DNA of 11,802 nt from an uncultured bacterium (GTDB lineage Bacteria; Cyanobacteriota; Vampirovibrionia; Gastranaerophilales; Gastranaerophilaceae), in the NCBI GenBank assembly GCA_905211505.1, contig CAJMAX010000036.1, positions 1 through 11,802 on the forward strand, in the 5' to 3' direction. The notes under the pieces were generated by a model that was not told the DNA's origin, searched no databases, and saw nothing but the letters and a program-made list of their open reading frames with translations. Made by a program: the position numbers and the translations under genes. Below are positions 1 through 6,387 of this stretch, piece after piece (position 1 is the stretch's first letter; every line of letters starts with the position of its first letter).

Positions 1-76
1 ATCAAGCTAAAAGTCAAAAACCCTCTGGAATTTTTATAAATAAGCCGATATAGTCTTTTTATAAGGGGTTTAACGT

Positions 77-826
77 ATGATAAAAGTATTAGTAACATTA
101 CTGTTTCTGACCGGATGCACAGCAATCAAGGTGCCGGCTGATTTTGTGTATAAAGAGATTGAAACCCGGAATTTTATCCTTGCCAGTTGGCAAAAGCTCA
201 CAAATCCGGCGGCTCCTTATAAAATATATATAGAAGGCGACGGTTATGCCTTTAATGCCCGAGGCAAAGCAACGCAAGACCCGACACCTCGCGGAACTTT
301 AGTCCGTGAACTGGCTTTCGGCGACAACAGTCCGAATGTCATATACTTAGCCCGACCATGCCAATATGTTAAAAGTCCGATATGTTCCAAACGTCATTGG
401 ACAACTGCTCGTTTTGCCCCGGAAGTTATTAATGCAGAATATGAGGCAATTAAAAATATTGTCGGTAACAATCCGGTCATTTTGGTAGGATTTTCCGGTG
501 GTGCACAGATTGCCGGACTGGCGGCAACTGCCAAACCGGGGCTGAATGTCAAAAAAATTATCACCATTGCCGGAAATCTCGACCACTTGGCATGGACACA
601 ATATCATAATCTACCGCCGCTTAATGAATCAATGAATTTGGAAAGCTACCGCAAACAGTTCGCTAAAATTCCACAAATCCACTATGTCGGCAGTAAAGAT
701 GAAGTCACACCACCAATATTGGCACGCGAATTTGTCGGAAAGGACGATTTAATTATTGAAGTCAGCGGAGCGAGCCATAATGAAGGCTGGGGAAAAATTT
801 ATAATAAAGTCTGGAGCGAAAGATGA
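77..826 (+). CDS. Lipoprotein with alpha/beta-hydrolase fold, putative serine hydrolase
   Basis: The 249-residue product begins with a short hydrophobic segment ending in a lipobox (LTGC, residues 11-14), so it is probably cleaved and lipidated at Cys14 and anchored in the envelope. The rest reads as a compact alpha/beta hydrolase. The nucleophile elbow GFSGG puts Ser140 as nucleophile, GSKDEVTPP gives Asp208 as the likely acid, and GASHNEGW gives His234 as the likely base, in the order expected for the triad. Substrate cannot be told; esterases, peptidases and acyltransferases share this plan. The start is supported by AAGGGG about 9 bases upstream. Its stop overlaps the next start (ATGA), so the two exported proteins are translationally coupled. 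The coding region seems somewhat richer in GC than the middle of the window. Hydrolase fold is fairly sure; exact activity is unknown. Confidence 0.85.
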   Translation: MIKVLVTLLFLTGCTAIKVPADFVYKEIETRNFILASWQKLTNPAAPYKIYIEGDGYAFNARGKATQDPTPRGTLVRELAFGDNSPNVIYLARPCQYVKSPICSKRHWTTARFAPEVINAEYEAIKNIVGNNPVILVGFSGGAQIAGLAATAKPGLNVKKIITIAGNLDHLAWTQYHNLPPLNESMNLESYRKQFAKIPQIHYVGSKDEVTPPILAREFVGKDDLIIEVSGASHNEGWGKIYNKVWSER

Positions 827-1035
827 AAAGAACCGTATGTTTATTAATTTTCCTGCTTTTATCCGCACCTGTTTTAGCTGCCGACAACTCAGCCGTAGTT
901 ATGAATACCAAGACTTATATTTATCATAGCCCCACCTGCAAATGGGCAAAACGCTGTACCAAAAACTGTATAAAAACCACCAAAGACAAGGCAAAATCAC
1001 AAGGTGCCAGACCTTGCAAAGTCTGTGGCGGATAA
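823..1035 (+). CDS. Small exported Cys-rich, probably metal-binding protein
   Basis: This 70-residue protein starts with a clear Sec signal peptide: a basic start (MKRT), a Leu-rich core, and cleavage near VLA-AD at about residue 19. The mature part of about 50 residues is basic and carries five cysteines: YHSPTCKWAKRC around Cys39 and Cys45, Cys49, and a final CKVCGG with Cys65 and Cys68. The pattern of Tyr-His plus one Cys, followed about 26 residues later by PCxxC, resembles the small Ada-like or C4-type domain (YHxxxC...PCKVC) found at the C-terminus of some secreted nucleases. Here it stands alone, so zinc binding or a disulfide role is inferred. The ATGA overlap with the upstream hydrolase lipoprotein points to a shared role in the envelope. 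No enzymatic residues are recognisable. Confidence 0.75.
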   Translation: MKRTVCLLIFLLLSAPVLAADNSAVVMNTKTYIYHSPTCKWAKRCTKNCIKTTKDKAKSQGARPCKVCGG

Positions 1036-1158
1036 ACTCATTATATAATCTAAGTTTTATAATGAGTCCTTATTTTTCAAGCGTTGCAAGACTTTGAGCC
1101 TGGACTTTTATTTTATACTCATTATAATTTATTACATAGATTCAATAACATAATGAGT
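1036..1158. repeat. Four half-sites ACTCATTATA/TATAATGAGT ahead of a tyrosine recombinase
   Basis: The 10-mer ACTCATTATA occurs directly at 1036-1045 and 1117-1126. Its reverse complement occurs at 1058-1067 (perfect, 10/10) and 1150-1158 (9/9). This gives two inverted pairs with spacers of 12 and 23 bases. The first pair can also form a hairpin followed by CCTTATTTTT and may act as a weak terminator for the upstream operon. Inverted arms around a short spacer are what a tyrosine recombinase core site looks like, and the recombinase gene begins 11 bases after the last copy. The copies also contain or overlap TATAAT, so they could equally be operators for autoregulation. Confidence 0.7.
1101..1128 (+). 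promoter_or_regulatory. Candidate promoter of the recombinase gene
   Basis: TGGACT (1101-1106) and a perfect TATAAT (1123-1128) are separated by 16 bases, and the recombinase start lies about 40 bases downstream. The -10 box overlaps the repeat copy at 1117-1126, so anything binding the repeat would control transcription. The -35 match is only four of six, so this is tentative. Confidence 0.35.
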
Positions 1159-1169
1159 TTGAAATAAAA

Positions 1170-1769
1170 ATGGCACTTAACAAACAGGCAAAAATTCTTA
1201 CACCAAAGCAGCAGGAACTGGCATTGAGCTATCTGGAACGGACAAGATATCCGCTCCGCAACAAAATTATTTTTATGCTAAGTTACAAAGCCGGATTGCG
1301 GGCAAAAGAAATAGCGAATCTAAGCTGGCTGATGGTTTGCGACTCGCAAGGACAATTAAGCAGCGAAATTAACCTTATTAATAAGGCATCCAAGGGTAAG
1401 CAATCCGGCCGGATTATTCCTCTGCATAAAGATTTGGCGGTTTTATTGGCGGAATTGCTAAGCAAGCAGCAGAAGGATGAGCATTTTAATTTGACGAATC
1501 GGATTATTACGACAGAACGCGACAACAAAACTAGTCCGCAGGCAATCGTCAACTTCTTTTATAATTTATATAAGGAAATCGGTTTTGAAGGCTGCTCTTC
1601 ACATAGCGGCCGCAGAACTTTTATCACCACCGCAGCTAAAAACATCAGCCTTGCCGGCGGAACCTTAAACGACATCCGCATGCTGGCCGGACATTCTACC
1701 CTCGCTACCACCCAACGCTATATCGAATACAACACCGATGCACAGAAGAAAATTGTGGAGATGGTTTAA
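1170..1769 (+). CDS. Tyrosine recombinase, catalytic domain only
   Basis: This 199-residue protein is a site-specific recombinase of the phage integrase/Xer superfamily. All catalytic residues are visible in order: Arg44 in AGLRAKE, Lys77 in the SKGKQSGR beta-hairpin, His145 and Arg148 in HSGRRTF, His175 in LAGHS, and the nucleophile Tyr184 in TTQRYIEY. It is about 100 residues shorter than a standard integrase because the N-terminal SAM-like core-binding domain is absent. That size matches Fim-type invertases and other stand-alone catalytic domains. The start is set by ATG at 1170, and no good Shine-Dalgarno is seen. Four palindromic half-sites lie directly upstream, suggesting it acts there or is self-regulated. 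Its stop overlaps the stop of the convergent membrane-protein gene by 4 bases. Family call is sure; target DNA is inferred. Confidence 0.92.
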   Translation: MALNKQAKILTPKQQELALSYLERTRYPLRNKIIFMLSYKAGLRAKEIANLSWLMVCDSQGQLSSEINLINKASKGKQSGRIIPLHKDLAVLLAELLSKQQKDEHFNLTNRIITTERDNKTSPQAIVNFFYNLYKEIGFEGCSSHSGRRTFITTAAKNISLAGGTLNDIRMLAGHSTLATTQRYIEYNTDAQKKIVEMV

Positions 1770-2317
1770 TAGTCCTCCTTCTGCTTTCCATAATTTTCGG
1801 GTAAAGAAATTTGTTCACTTCCTTTTTTTATTATATCATCGGCTATAGTATTATTTCTTTTTTGTATATCCGCAATAAATATTTTACCGTTTATTTTTTG
1901 CAAACTTTTAACACCTCGCAACAGTTCAACAATTTCTAAAATCGTAAATATTACAAAAAACATTGCGGAAAATTTAATCAAGAACGCAACATCATACGCC
2001 CCAAAGCTCAACTTCCAATTAATCGCTTTACCAACAAGAACCAAAATACAAGCGATAATATCTGAATAAAAAAACACAATCCAAAACATCATTTGTTCTT
2101 GCAAAGCAACATTTAATTTCTGCGCATCCTCGAAACAAGTTCTTTCCCCCGGTTTCATTTCTGCTGTAAAAATCATTGCCGGAATAATCGCTGCTGATAA
2201 AATCCCCAGAAAAGTAACAATCTCTGAGCATTCTTGACTAAGCAGACCGAAATCCATATAACAACACGCTATAGCAGCTAGTACTACAGAAATGAACAAG
2301 ATTATTAATCTAATCAT
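1766..2317 (-). CDS. Four-helix integral membrane protein, candidate RexB-like channel
   Basis: The 183-residue product has four hydrophobic segments at about residues 3-21, 33-52, 78-99 and 108-132, then a charged, mostly hydrophilic C-terminal tail of about 50 residues. I do not recognise a named family by sequence. It is the downstream gene of a two-gene operon: AGGAT about 9 bases before its ATG overlaps the stop of the upstream gene, so translation is coupled. A four-helix protein of this size beside a larger soluble partner is the arrangement of phage lambda RexB, the ion channel that depolarises the membrane during exclusion of superinfecting phage. RexB is about 40 residues shorter and lacks the long tail. 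The membrane location is secure; a channel or effector role is inference from layout. Alternatives are a membrane anchor or an unrelated transport accessory protein. Confidence 0.7.
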   Translation of the reverse strand: MIRLIILFISVVLAAIACCYMDFGLLSQECSEIVTFLGILSAAIIPAMIFTAEMKPGERTCFEDAQKLNVALQEQMMFWIVFFYSDIIACILVLVGKAINWKLSFGAYDVAFLIKFSAMFFVIFTILEIVELLRGVKSLQKINGKIFIADIQKRNNTIADDIIKKGSEQISLPENYGKQKEDY

Positions 2318-2328
2318 TAATCATAATC

Positions 2329-3315
2329 CTATGGTTCAATTTTGCCATTGTTTACAAAATATTTATATGCCTCTAACATAGCCCGCTTCATATCATTAAC
2401 ATCTAACAAATTTCCATTAACTAAGACATTACACGGATATGACAAACGTAAATCTTTTCCTTGCATTTTTCCGCCTTTGCCAAAGGCTGTAACTTCTCCT
2501 TCAGGCAAATTGCGTAGTGCTTGTTGCATCGGAGCCATCGAAATTTTTCGTTTCCGTGTTTTGTATCCAATATTAACAGACACATCTAAAGCAGCCCCTT
2601 CTGGTAAATTGTTCATAAGCTTTTCTAAATCAGCTTCAGACATAATAACTTTTAAAATATCATGAGCACGTTCTTTCCATGTACGTTTATTGCCAATATG
2701 TTCATAACGCTCAATTTCTTTTTCAACAACAGGAGAAGTCATTGCTTCTAAAGGAGCTCCGCCAACAACAATTTTTTTAATATCTCCAATCCCCCCAGCT
2801 ACAGAGGTTGCATCTAATTTTGCTTCCAATAAAACTTGTCCACAATCTTCAATGCACTTTGTTTTCTCTTTTAAAAACCACGTAAAATACTCCTCTAACT
2901 GTTTTGTGGAAACGGAAGACGTTTGCATAACTAATACATGATTCTTTATTACCATCCAATACATAATCGAATGAACATATTCTAACCCTGTTGGAGCCTG
3001 TTTTTGCTCAAGATTCAATATAGCTGCATTCTCTCGCTTTTCAATCAAAGGCTGCATGAATTTTTCTTGAAATAAAGTTAAATCTCCAAAAAAACAACTC
3101 TCTCCATCATGAAATATATTAACAAGAAGCGTATCCCCATTTCCACCTTCTCGAACATATGCTCGTTCTTTCCAATTATCTTTAGGCAAAATTCCATTCT
3201 CGTTCTCTTTTTCCATAGATTGCCTAATAGCATTCTCCAATGATAAATTTCCAAAAGCAGAAGTAATATCAGCCATATGGCGGTAATGAATTGTAACCCT
3301 ATTCCTTTTTTGCAT
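2329..3315 (-). CDS. Soluble protein of unknown family, candidate RexA-like sensor
   Basis: This 328-residue protein has no signal peptide or membrane segment and reads as an alternating alpha/beta protein. It is followed 11 bases later by the four-helix membrane gene in the same operon. I do not recognise a Pfam family with certainty. Comparing with lambda RexA from memory, its C-terminal third has a similar pattern: LDVSVNIGYKTRKRKIS (about residues 243-259) resembles RexA LDIVIKPKFKRDIKKV, and both proteins end in an acidic-amphipathic helix (here DVNDMKRAMLEAYKYF, 305-320). A middle segment (QTSSVSTKQLEEYF, 131-144) loosely matches a RexA TTSDLTDF segment. Lambda RexA is about 279 residues. 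A role as the sensor or DNA-binding half of an abortive-infection pair is therefore a hypothesis. The start is chosen at ATG 3315 with GAGG five bases upstream; a second ATG at 3320 is out of frame. Confidence 0.7.
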   Translation of the reverse strand: MQKRNRVTIHYRHMADITSAFGNLSLENAIRQSMEKENENGILPKDNWKERAYVREGGNGDTLLVNIFHDGESCFFGDLTLFQEKFMQPLIEKRENAAILNLEQKQAPTGLEYVHSIMYWMVIKNHVLVMQTSSVSTKQLEEYFTWFLKEKTKCIEDCGQVLLEAKLDATSVAGGIGDIKKIVVGGAPLEAMTSPVVEKEIERYEHIGNKRTWKERAHDILKVIMSEADLEKLMNNLPEGAALDVSVNIGYKTRKRKISMAPMQQALRNLPEGEVTAFGKGGKMQGKDLRLSYPCNVLVNGNLLDVNDMKRAMLEAYKYFVNNGKIEP

Positions 3316-3348
3316 AACATCCTCTATTTAACGATTATCAGATGTATA

Positions 3349-3376
3349 ATCATAACAAATACAAGCTATTTTACAA
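3349..3376 (-). promoter_or_regulatory. Candidate promoter of the Rex-like operon
   Basis: On the minus strand TTGTAA (3371-3376) and TATGAT (3349-3354) are separated by 16 bases, and the start codon lies about 34 bases downstream. It occupies the 117-base gap to fic, so the operon has its own promoter rather than reading through. The -10 box is good and the -35 box is mediocre. Confidence 0.3.
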
Positions 3377-3432
3377 TCAAAAAATATTTTACATATCAAA
3401 ATGCTAATACAACCCTACCATAAAAACAAAAT

Positions 3433-4503
3433 TCAAACAATTTTCTCAAATCTTTCCGCCAGTCTATAAGTCCTTGCCTTTTTTGATTCATTGGCGTACT
3501 GCAAAAATCCTTCGGCAATCCATTGGCGAAGCAAGGCTCTGGCAGATTGGGCAGAAATGCCTAATATATCCACAATTTGCATACTGTTAACTTCCTTAAA
3601 TTCCGCAAACAATTCCCAAACCTTCCGCTGCTTAATATCAAGCTCACGCAGTAAAGGGCTTTTATCTGCCGTAAATCCTTTTGTCTTTTCATCTTTGGCA
3701 TGTTCATTTACCTTGTTAAAAGCATCAGCGACACCGGCAATAAAATATTCCAGCCATGACGTTATATCCGCCTCATGCCGTCCATAGTAATAGTTATGAT
3801 GCGGATGTGTTTGCAAGGCATCATAATAACGGATTAAATCTTTGGCATAATATTCTTCCAACGAGTAGATACCTTTTAATCCGTAACCGCCTTTGCGCAT
3901 AATGAAACTAGTCAAAAGTCTGGCCGTTCGTCCGTTTCCGTCATAATAAGGGTGGATAGTTACAAACTGATAATGTACAATTCCCGCCACTAACGGCACC
4001 GGCAAATTTCCGGCATTTTGCACCCATTGGCAAAAATCTGTCATCATACCCGGCACATCTTTAGCTTCTGGTGGCAGATAAATTTTGGCACCGGTTTCGC
4101 TGTCATAAATCGCATTCTGATTATCCCGATACGGAATTATACTTTTACTGGCTTCTACCAAACTATGAATATTGGCAATCAACTTCTCATCAAAAGAACG
4201 ATTGGCAACAACAGCATCTTCCATAGCATTCCACGCCTTGTAATAAGCTTTAACTTCCTGCTCGTCTTTTTCTCTTTGTGGCAATTTTCGCCCTTTCAGA
4301 GCCTCGGCAACCTCTTTTCCGGTCAGACGATTGCCTTCAATTTGCGTAGAATAATGAATTGTTGCTACTTTGGCACTTTCCCGCAACGATAATAAAAGCT
4401 GTGGCGATATAGGCTGATTTTCAAATTGCTGTTTAATGACCTCAATTTTTGCCAGATTTGCAAGCATCTGAGCCGTTACCGTATATTTAGGATTAAAAGC
4501 CAT
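3433..4503 (-). CDS. fic: Fic family protein (class II), N-terminal inhibitory helix and C-terminal winged helix
   Basis: The Fic motif HPYYDGNGRTAR is intact at residues 184-195. His184 is the catalytic base, and the DGNGR loop binds the phosphates of the nucleotide, so the protein should be able to AMPylate (or otherwise nucleotidylate) a Ser/Thr/Tyr target. An N-terminal inhibitory motif STQIEGN (52-58) matches (S/T)xxxE(G/N), making it a self-inhibited class II Fic with no need for a separate antitoxin. Residues 290-345 look like a winged helix-turn-helix (ISAQSARALLRQWIAEGFL), common in this subfamily, which may bind its own promoter. Length of 356 is normal for Fic_N plus Fic plus wHTH. 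Upstream is an 11-bp-periodic repeat array that is a natural operator candidate. AAGGA lies about 7 bases before the start. Target protein cannot be predicted. Confidence 0.95.
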   Translation of the reverse strand: MAFNPKYTVTAQMLANLAKIEVIKQQFENQPISPQLLLSLRESAKVATIHYSTQIEGNRLTGKEVAEALKGRKLPQREKDEQEVKAYYKAWNAMEDAVVANRSFDEKLIANIHSLVEASKSIIPYRDNQNAIYDSETGAKIYLPPEAKDVPGMMTDFCQWVQNAGNLPVPLVAGIVHYQFVTIHPYYDGNGRTARLLTSFIMRKGGYGLKGIYSLEEYYAKDLIRYYDALQTHPHHNYYYGRHEADITSWLEYFIAGVADAFNKVNEHAKDEKTKGFTADKSPLLRELDIKQRKVWELFAEFKEVNSMQIVDILGISAQSARALLRQWIAEGFLQYANESKKARTYRLAERFEKIV

Positions 4504-4515
4504 GATGATTTCCTT

Positions 4516-4570
4516 AACATTATTTCAACATTAAAGTAATATTATTTAAACATTAAATCAACATTAAAAT
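4516..4570 (-). repeat. Five-unit 11-bp tandem repeat in the fic promoter region
   Basis: AACATTA recurs at 4516, 4527, 4549 and 4560, with a one-mismatch copy AATATTA at 4538. All five starts are exactly 11 bases apart, close to one turn of the helix. The remaining four bases of each unit vary (TTTC, AAGT, TTTA, AATC, AAAT). The array fills the 70-base gap between the 84-residue gene and fic. Phased copies on one DNA face are typical of cooperative regulator binding or iterons. Confidence 0.8.
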
Positions 4571-4573
4571 AAG

Positions 4574-4828
4574 TTATTCACCGTTATCCGCCCTTTCAAA
4601 AATAGTACCCAATACTTCAAGATTTTTAATGGTGCCTTTTAATATCTTATTTTGCATTGCTCGGAGCGTGTAAAAATTTTTGCTTTTGTTTGATTCCATT
4701 GTCTTGACAATCATTTCAACTTCCAGACCTGTATAACAACGCATTATCCGTGTAAACGGATTACTGAAATGTTTCAGTGCATAATTTAATGCCGTATTGT
4801 CCAGACAAATATAAAAGTCCTTAATCAT
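4574..4828 (-). CDS. Hypothetical 84-residue protein upstream of fic
   Basis: I do not recognise this protein. It is a soluble, mildly basic polypeptide, probably mostly helical, with no signal peptide, membrane segment or cysteine motif beyond two scattered Cys. A good ribosome site (GAAGGA, 10 bases before the ATG) and an 84-codon open frame support a real gene. It lies upstream of fic in the same direction, separated only by the 11-bp repeat array, so it may be co-transcribed with fic or the array may give fic its own promoter. Being next to a Fic protein invites an antitoxin guess, but this Fic already carries its inhibitory helix, and none of the inhibitory motif (S/T)xxxE(G/N) is evident here. 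Confidence 0.55.
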   Translation of the reverse strand: MIKDFYICLDNTALNYALKHFSNPFTRIMRCYTGLEVEMIVKTMESNKSKNFYTLRAMQNKILKGTIKNLEVLGTIFERADNGE

Positions 4829-4876
4829 TTTTATTATTTCCTTCTGATGTTGGTTATATAATAAAAATATTGAGTA

Positions 4877-5095
4877 TTAGCCTTTTTCTATCGTCATCAT
4901 CTGCCGCAAATCATCATCCATGCCGTTAATAATAAGGTACATTTCCGCTAATTCCTGCTCATATTTTTTCCTAAGGTCATAAACCTTGGTCAGCCATAGT
5001 TCAAAAATCGTCAGAAATGGCGATTTTTTCTTTATAAATAAACAACTTAGCTGAGTCCGAAAATTTATGTTGATATAGGCTATAATACGAATCAT
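4877..5095 (-). pseudogene. Short open frame, possibly a gene remnant
   Basis: A 72-codon frame whose C-terminal 40 residues (from LTKVYDLRKKYEQE to TIEKG) look like a plausible amphipathic helix. The N-terminal 30 residues contain the strong hairpin at 5003-5028 and have no ribosome site in front of the ATG. A shorter start at an internal ATG with AGGAA upstream would leave only about 21 residues. I read this as the end of a decayed gene or a chance frame; no family is recognised. Confidence 0.2.
5003..5029. terminator. Perfect-stem hairpin with GAAA tetraloop and T-run
   Basis: AAAAATCGTCA (5003-5013) pairs with TGGCGATTTTT (5018-5028) through eleven pairs, including one G-T wobble, around a GAAA tetraloop. 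A T-run follows on the plus strand, and the A/T ends of the stem would also supply a T-run on the minus strand. It fits a bidirectional intrinsic terminator separating the 84-residue/fic unit from upstream transcription. Confidence 0.6.
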
Positions 5096-5111
5096 CTTCG
5101 GACTATTTTTT
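5054..5111 (+). other. Inverted repeat AGTCCGAA/TTCGGACT followed by T-run
   Basis: AGTCCGAA (5054-5061) and TTCGGACT (5097-5104) are perfect reverse complements separated by 35 bases and followed by ATTTTTT. The loop holds a TATAAT-like box. It may be a long-loop terminator, or an operator around a promoter. It lies in a 400-base stretch (5096-5497) in which I find no protein-coding gene. Confidence 0.35.
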
Positions 5112-5208
5112 ATGACTTTCCTTATTTTTCAATATCTTAATCAAAGATAGCCTTTGGGGATTATTTTTTATCCATAGTTGGATTTGAAACTTGCTTAGAA
5201 TGAAATAA

Positions 5209-5234
5209 TTTGACGTTGACGACAATTTATTTTT
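5209..5234 (+). repeat. 26-bp dispersed element, copy 1
   Basis: This 26-base segment begins TTTGACGTT and ends CAATTTATTTTT. It matches the segment at 10058-10083 at 23 of 26 positions. Both copies are followed within 20-50 bases by a terminator-like hairpin with a T-run. Here an extended -10-like TGCTAAAAT lies immediately after it, so the element could be a promoter of a very short transcript ending at about 5290. Confidence 0.6.
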
Positions 5235-5253
5235 GCTAAAATAAGCAGGATAT

Positions 5254-5290
5254 AGCCAGGACGACCGTTTCATCTTGGCTTTCCTTTTTC
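5254..5290 (+). terminator. Hairpin AGCCAG/TTGGCT with T-rich tail
   Basis: AGCCAG (5254-5259) pairs with TTGGCT (5275-5280), five Watson-Crick pairs plus a wobble, with TTCCTTTTTCTC behind it. It follows the 26-bp element and may end a short plus-strand transcript. The loop of 15 bases makes it only a moderate terminator. Confidence 0.35.
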
Positions 5291-5324
5291 TCTTAAATTT
5301 TTTTTGCTTAAACAGTATCTCTTC

Positions 5325-5355
5325 AAAAAAAGGCTATTTTTTCAACTAGCCCCTT
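5325..5355 (-). terminator. Intrinsic terminator of the 110-residue gene
   Basis: Read on the minus strand, AAGGGGCTA (plus 5347-5355) pairs with TAGCCTTTT (5328-5336), nine pairs including two wobbles, around a ten-base A-rich loop and runs into more Ts. It lies about 140 bases after the stop of the minus-strand gene at 5498-5830. Confidence 0.5.
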
Positions 5356-5466
5356 ATAACGCGTGAGATAAAAAATTCACCTAGTCTTTTTCAGTAGGCT
5401 AGACAGGCATTTTCAGACAAAATATCCCATAACTTGTAACATTTAAAGCCTAAACAATGAAGTTTT

Positions 5467-5494
5467 AACCTCTTCCCCTTAGGGTTCAAAGGTT
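5467..5494. repeat. Dispersed hairpin family, copy A
   Basis: AACCTCT at 5467-5473 with AAGGTT at 5489-5494 encloses an inner CCC-TTA-GGG hairpin. It sits 3 bases past the stop of the minus-strand gene. It is related to copies B (8698-8725) and C (10019-10046), all located at gene 3' ends. Confidence 0.5.
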
Positions 5495-5497
5495 GAC

Positions 5498-5830
5498 TTA
5501 TTTTAAACGATAGGTTCCTTGTTCTCCCTCAATTTTTTCAAGCGGATATTTGCCACCGGTTGCCATAGCAAACAGCTTATTCATAATTTGAATATTGGTT
5601 TTTACTTTGACATGATATTTTTCAACAAAGTGTCGGTAATACGCAACGGTAACTTGATTAACTGTTAGCTTTTCAATGCCGCTATCACGAGCCATTATAA
5701 ACAATTCCATAAGCTGTTGCCCAAAGACATCCTGCTTCCCTTTTCCGATTTTTACTTTATCTTCAACATCTGACACATCGTTAATATCAAAAAGTTTTTG
5801 CACTTTTTTTATTTGTTCATTATTAGCCAT
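5498..5830 (-). CDS. Hypothetical 110-residue protein, possible winged-helix fold
   Basis: I do not recognise this family. The first 40 residues are charged and probably helical. The C-terminal 60 residues (LTVNQVTVAYYRHFVEK, then IQIMNKLFAMATGGKYPLEKIE and GEQGTYRL) look like helix-helix followed by a two-strand wing, as in small winged-helix DNA-binding proteins; this is inference from the pattern only. A strong ribosome site (GGGAG seven bases before the ATG) supports the start. It is transcribed away from the plus-strand methyltransferase block and shares a 500-base divergent intergenic region with it, which is where a local repressor is often encoded. A terminator follows at 5325-5355. 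Confidence 0.7.
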   Translation of the reverse strand: MANNEQIKKVQKLFDINDVSDVEDKVKIGKGKQDVFGQQLMELFIMARDSGIEKLTVNQVTVAYYRHFVEKYHVKVKTNIQIMNKLFAMATGGKYPLEKIEGEQGTYRLK

Positions 5831-5927
5831 TTTACGACTCCCAAATATTTTTCTTTTACCTATTATAAAGTAAATATTTTAAAAGTAAATAGATAAATAA
5901 ACAACATACAATCGGGAGCGGCAAAAA

Positions 5928-5990
5928 ATGAAAAATAATGAAAATTTGACTTTACAAATTAATATAAACGTGATACACAACGCTTATTAA
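5928..5990 (+). CDS. Possible 20-residue leader ORF
   Basis: A 20-codon frame (MKNNENLTLQININ...) has a good ribosome site, GGGAG nine bases before its ATG. It lies divergent to the 110-residue gene. No family can be assigned at this size. It could be a leader peptide or the surviving start of a lost gene; chance is also possible in AT-rich DNA. Confidence 0.25.
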   Translation: MKNNENLTLQININVIHNAY

Positions 5991-6055
5991 AGAGTAAAAT
6001 GGAATGAAAAAATTAACACAAAACAAACCATTTCTGTTATAAAGACATCGTGAAT

Positions 6056-6160
6056 ATGAATAAATTACAGGCACTTACAGCATATTGCCGCTGGTTGGTT
6101 ACGATTCGTAACTATGATGAAAGGATGGTGATTAAAAAAATAAGCAAGACCCCAGGCTAA
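6056..6160 (+). CDS. Possible 34-residue basic protein
   Basis: A 34-codon frame starting MNKLQALTAYCRWLVTIR and ending in a Lys-rich tail. The composition (Trp, Cys, Arg) is more protein-like than that of the AT-rich surroundings, but the ribosome site is weak. It ends just inside a small AGGC-TAAT-GCCT hairpin (6154-6165). It lies between the divergent regulator-like gene and the structured leader. No function assigned. Confidence 0.3.
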   Translation: MNKLQALTAYCRWLVTIRNYDERMVIKKISKTPG

Positions 6161-6225
6161 TGCCTTAAAGCTTTTAAAACAAAAAAAGACCAAATATGTT
6201 GACGCATATTCAGTCAGTTTTGAAA

Positions 6226-6348
6226 GTTAAACCGAGACTGTTGAAATCCGGTTAACTATAGATCTCATATAGTTTATACTGCAAATATTTTTATTTGTAA
6301 ACGTTTTTTTCAGTCTCGGCTTCTTTAACCCCAAGTTTTTACACTTGG
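6226..6348 (+). ncRNA. Structured leader with mutually exclusive hairpins upstream of the MT-A70/C5 operon
   Basis: GTTAAA-CCGAGACTG (6226-6240) pairs with CAGTCTCGG-cttc-TTTAAC (6311-6329) to form a long outer stem. Inside are AACTATA/TATAGTT (6254-6260/6268-6274) and TGCAAATA/TATTTGTA (6280-6287/6292-6299), giving a three-way junction. The 5' arm can instead pair locally with CGGTTAAC (6249-6256), which would destroy the outer stem and the first inner hairpin. A further hairpin, CCAAGT/ACTTGG (6331-6348), lies just before the ribosome site. Competing folds ahead of an operon are what an attenuator or riboswitch looks like. Alternatively the 9-bp arms may be a pair of operators for a protein. 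The structure is seen in sequence; the ligand or regulator is unknown. Confidence 0.45.
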
Positions 6349-6387
6349 ATTTAATTTAATTTGTATTCAAATGAAAGGTTTACTAAA

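Noticed and set aside
4536..4544. Minus-strand TAATATTAC, identical to the geminivirus-type origin nonamer, which might pair with the Rep-like protein.
   Set aside because: It lies inside the fic 11-bp repeat, not in a hairpin loop, and far from the HUH gene. An AT-rich 9-mer like this is expected by chance about once in a few such windows.
4516..4570. CRISPR array.
   Set aside because: Units are 11 bases with 4-base variable parts and no spacers; there are no cas genes in the window.
4574..4828. Antitoxin for the Fic protein.
   Set aside because: The Fic protein already has its own inhibitory motif STQIEGN, and the 84-residue protein shows no such motif; adjacency alone is not enough.
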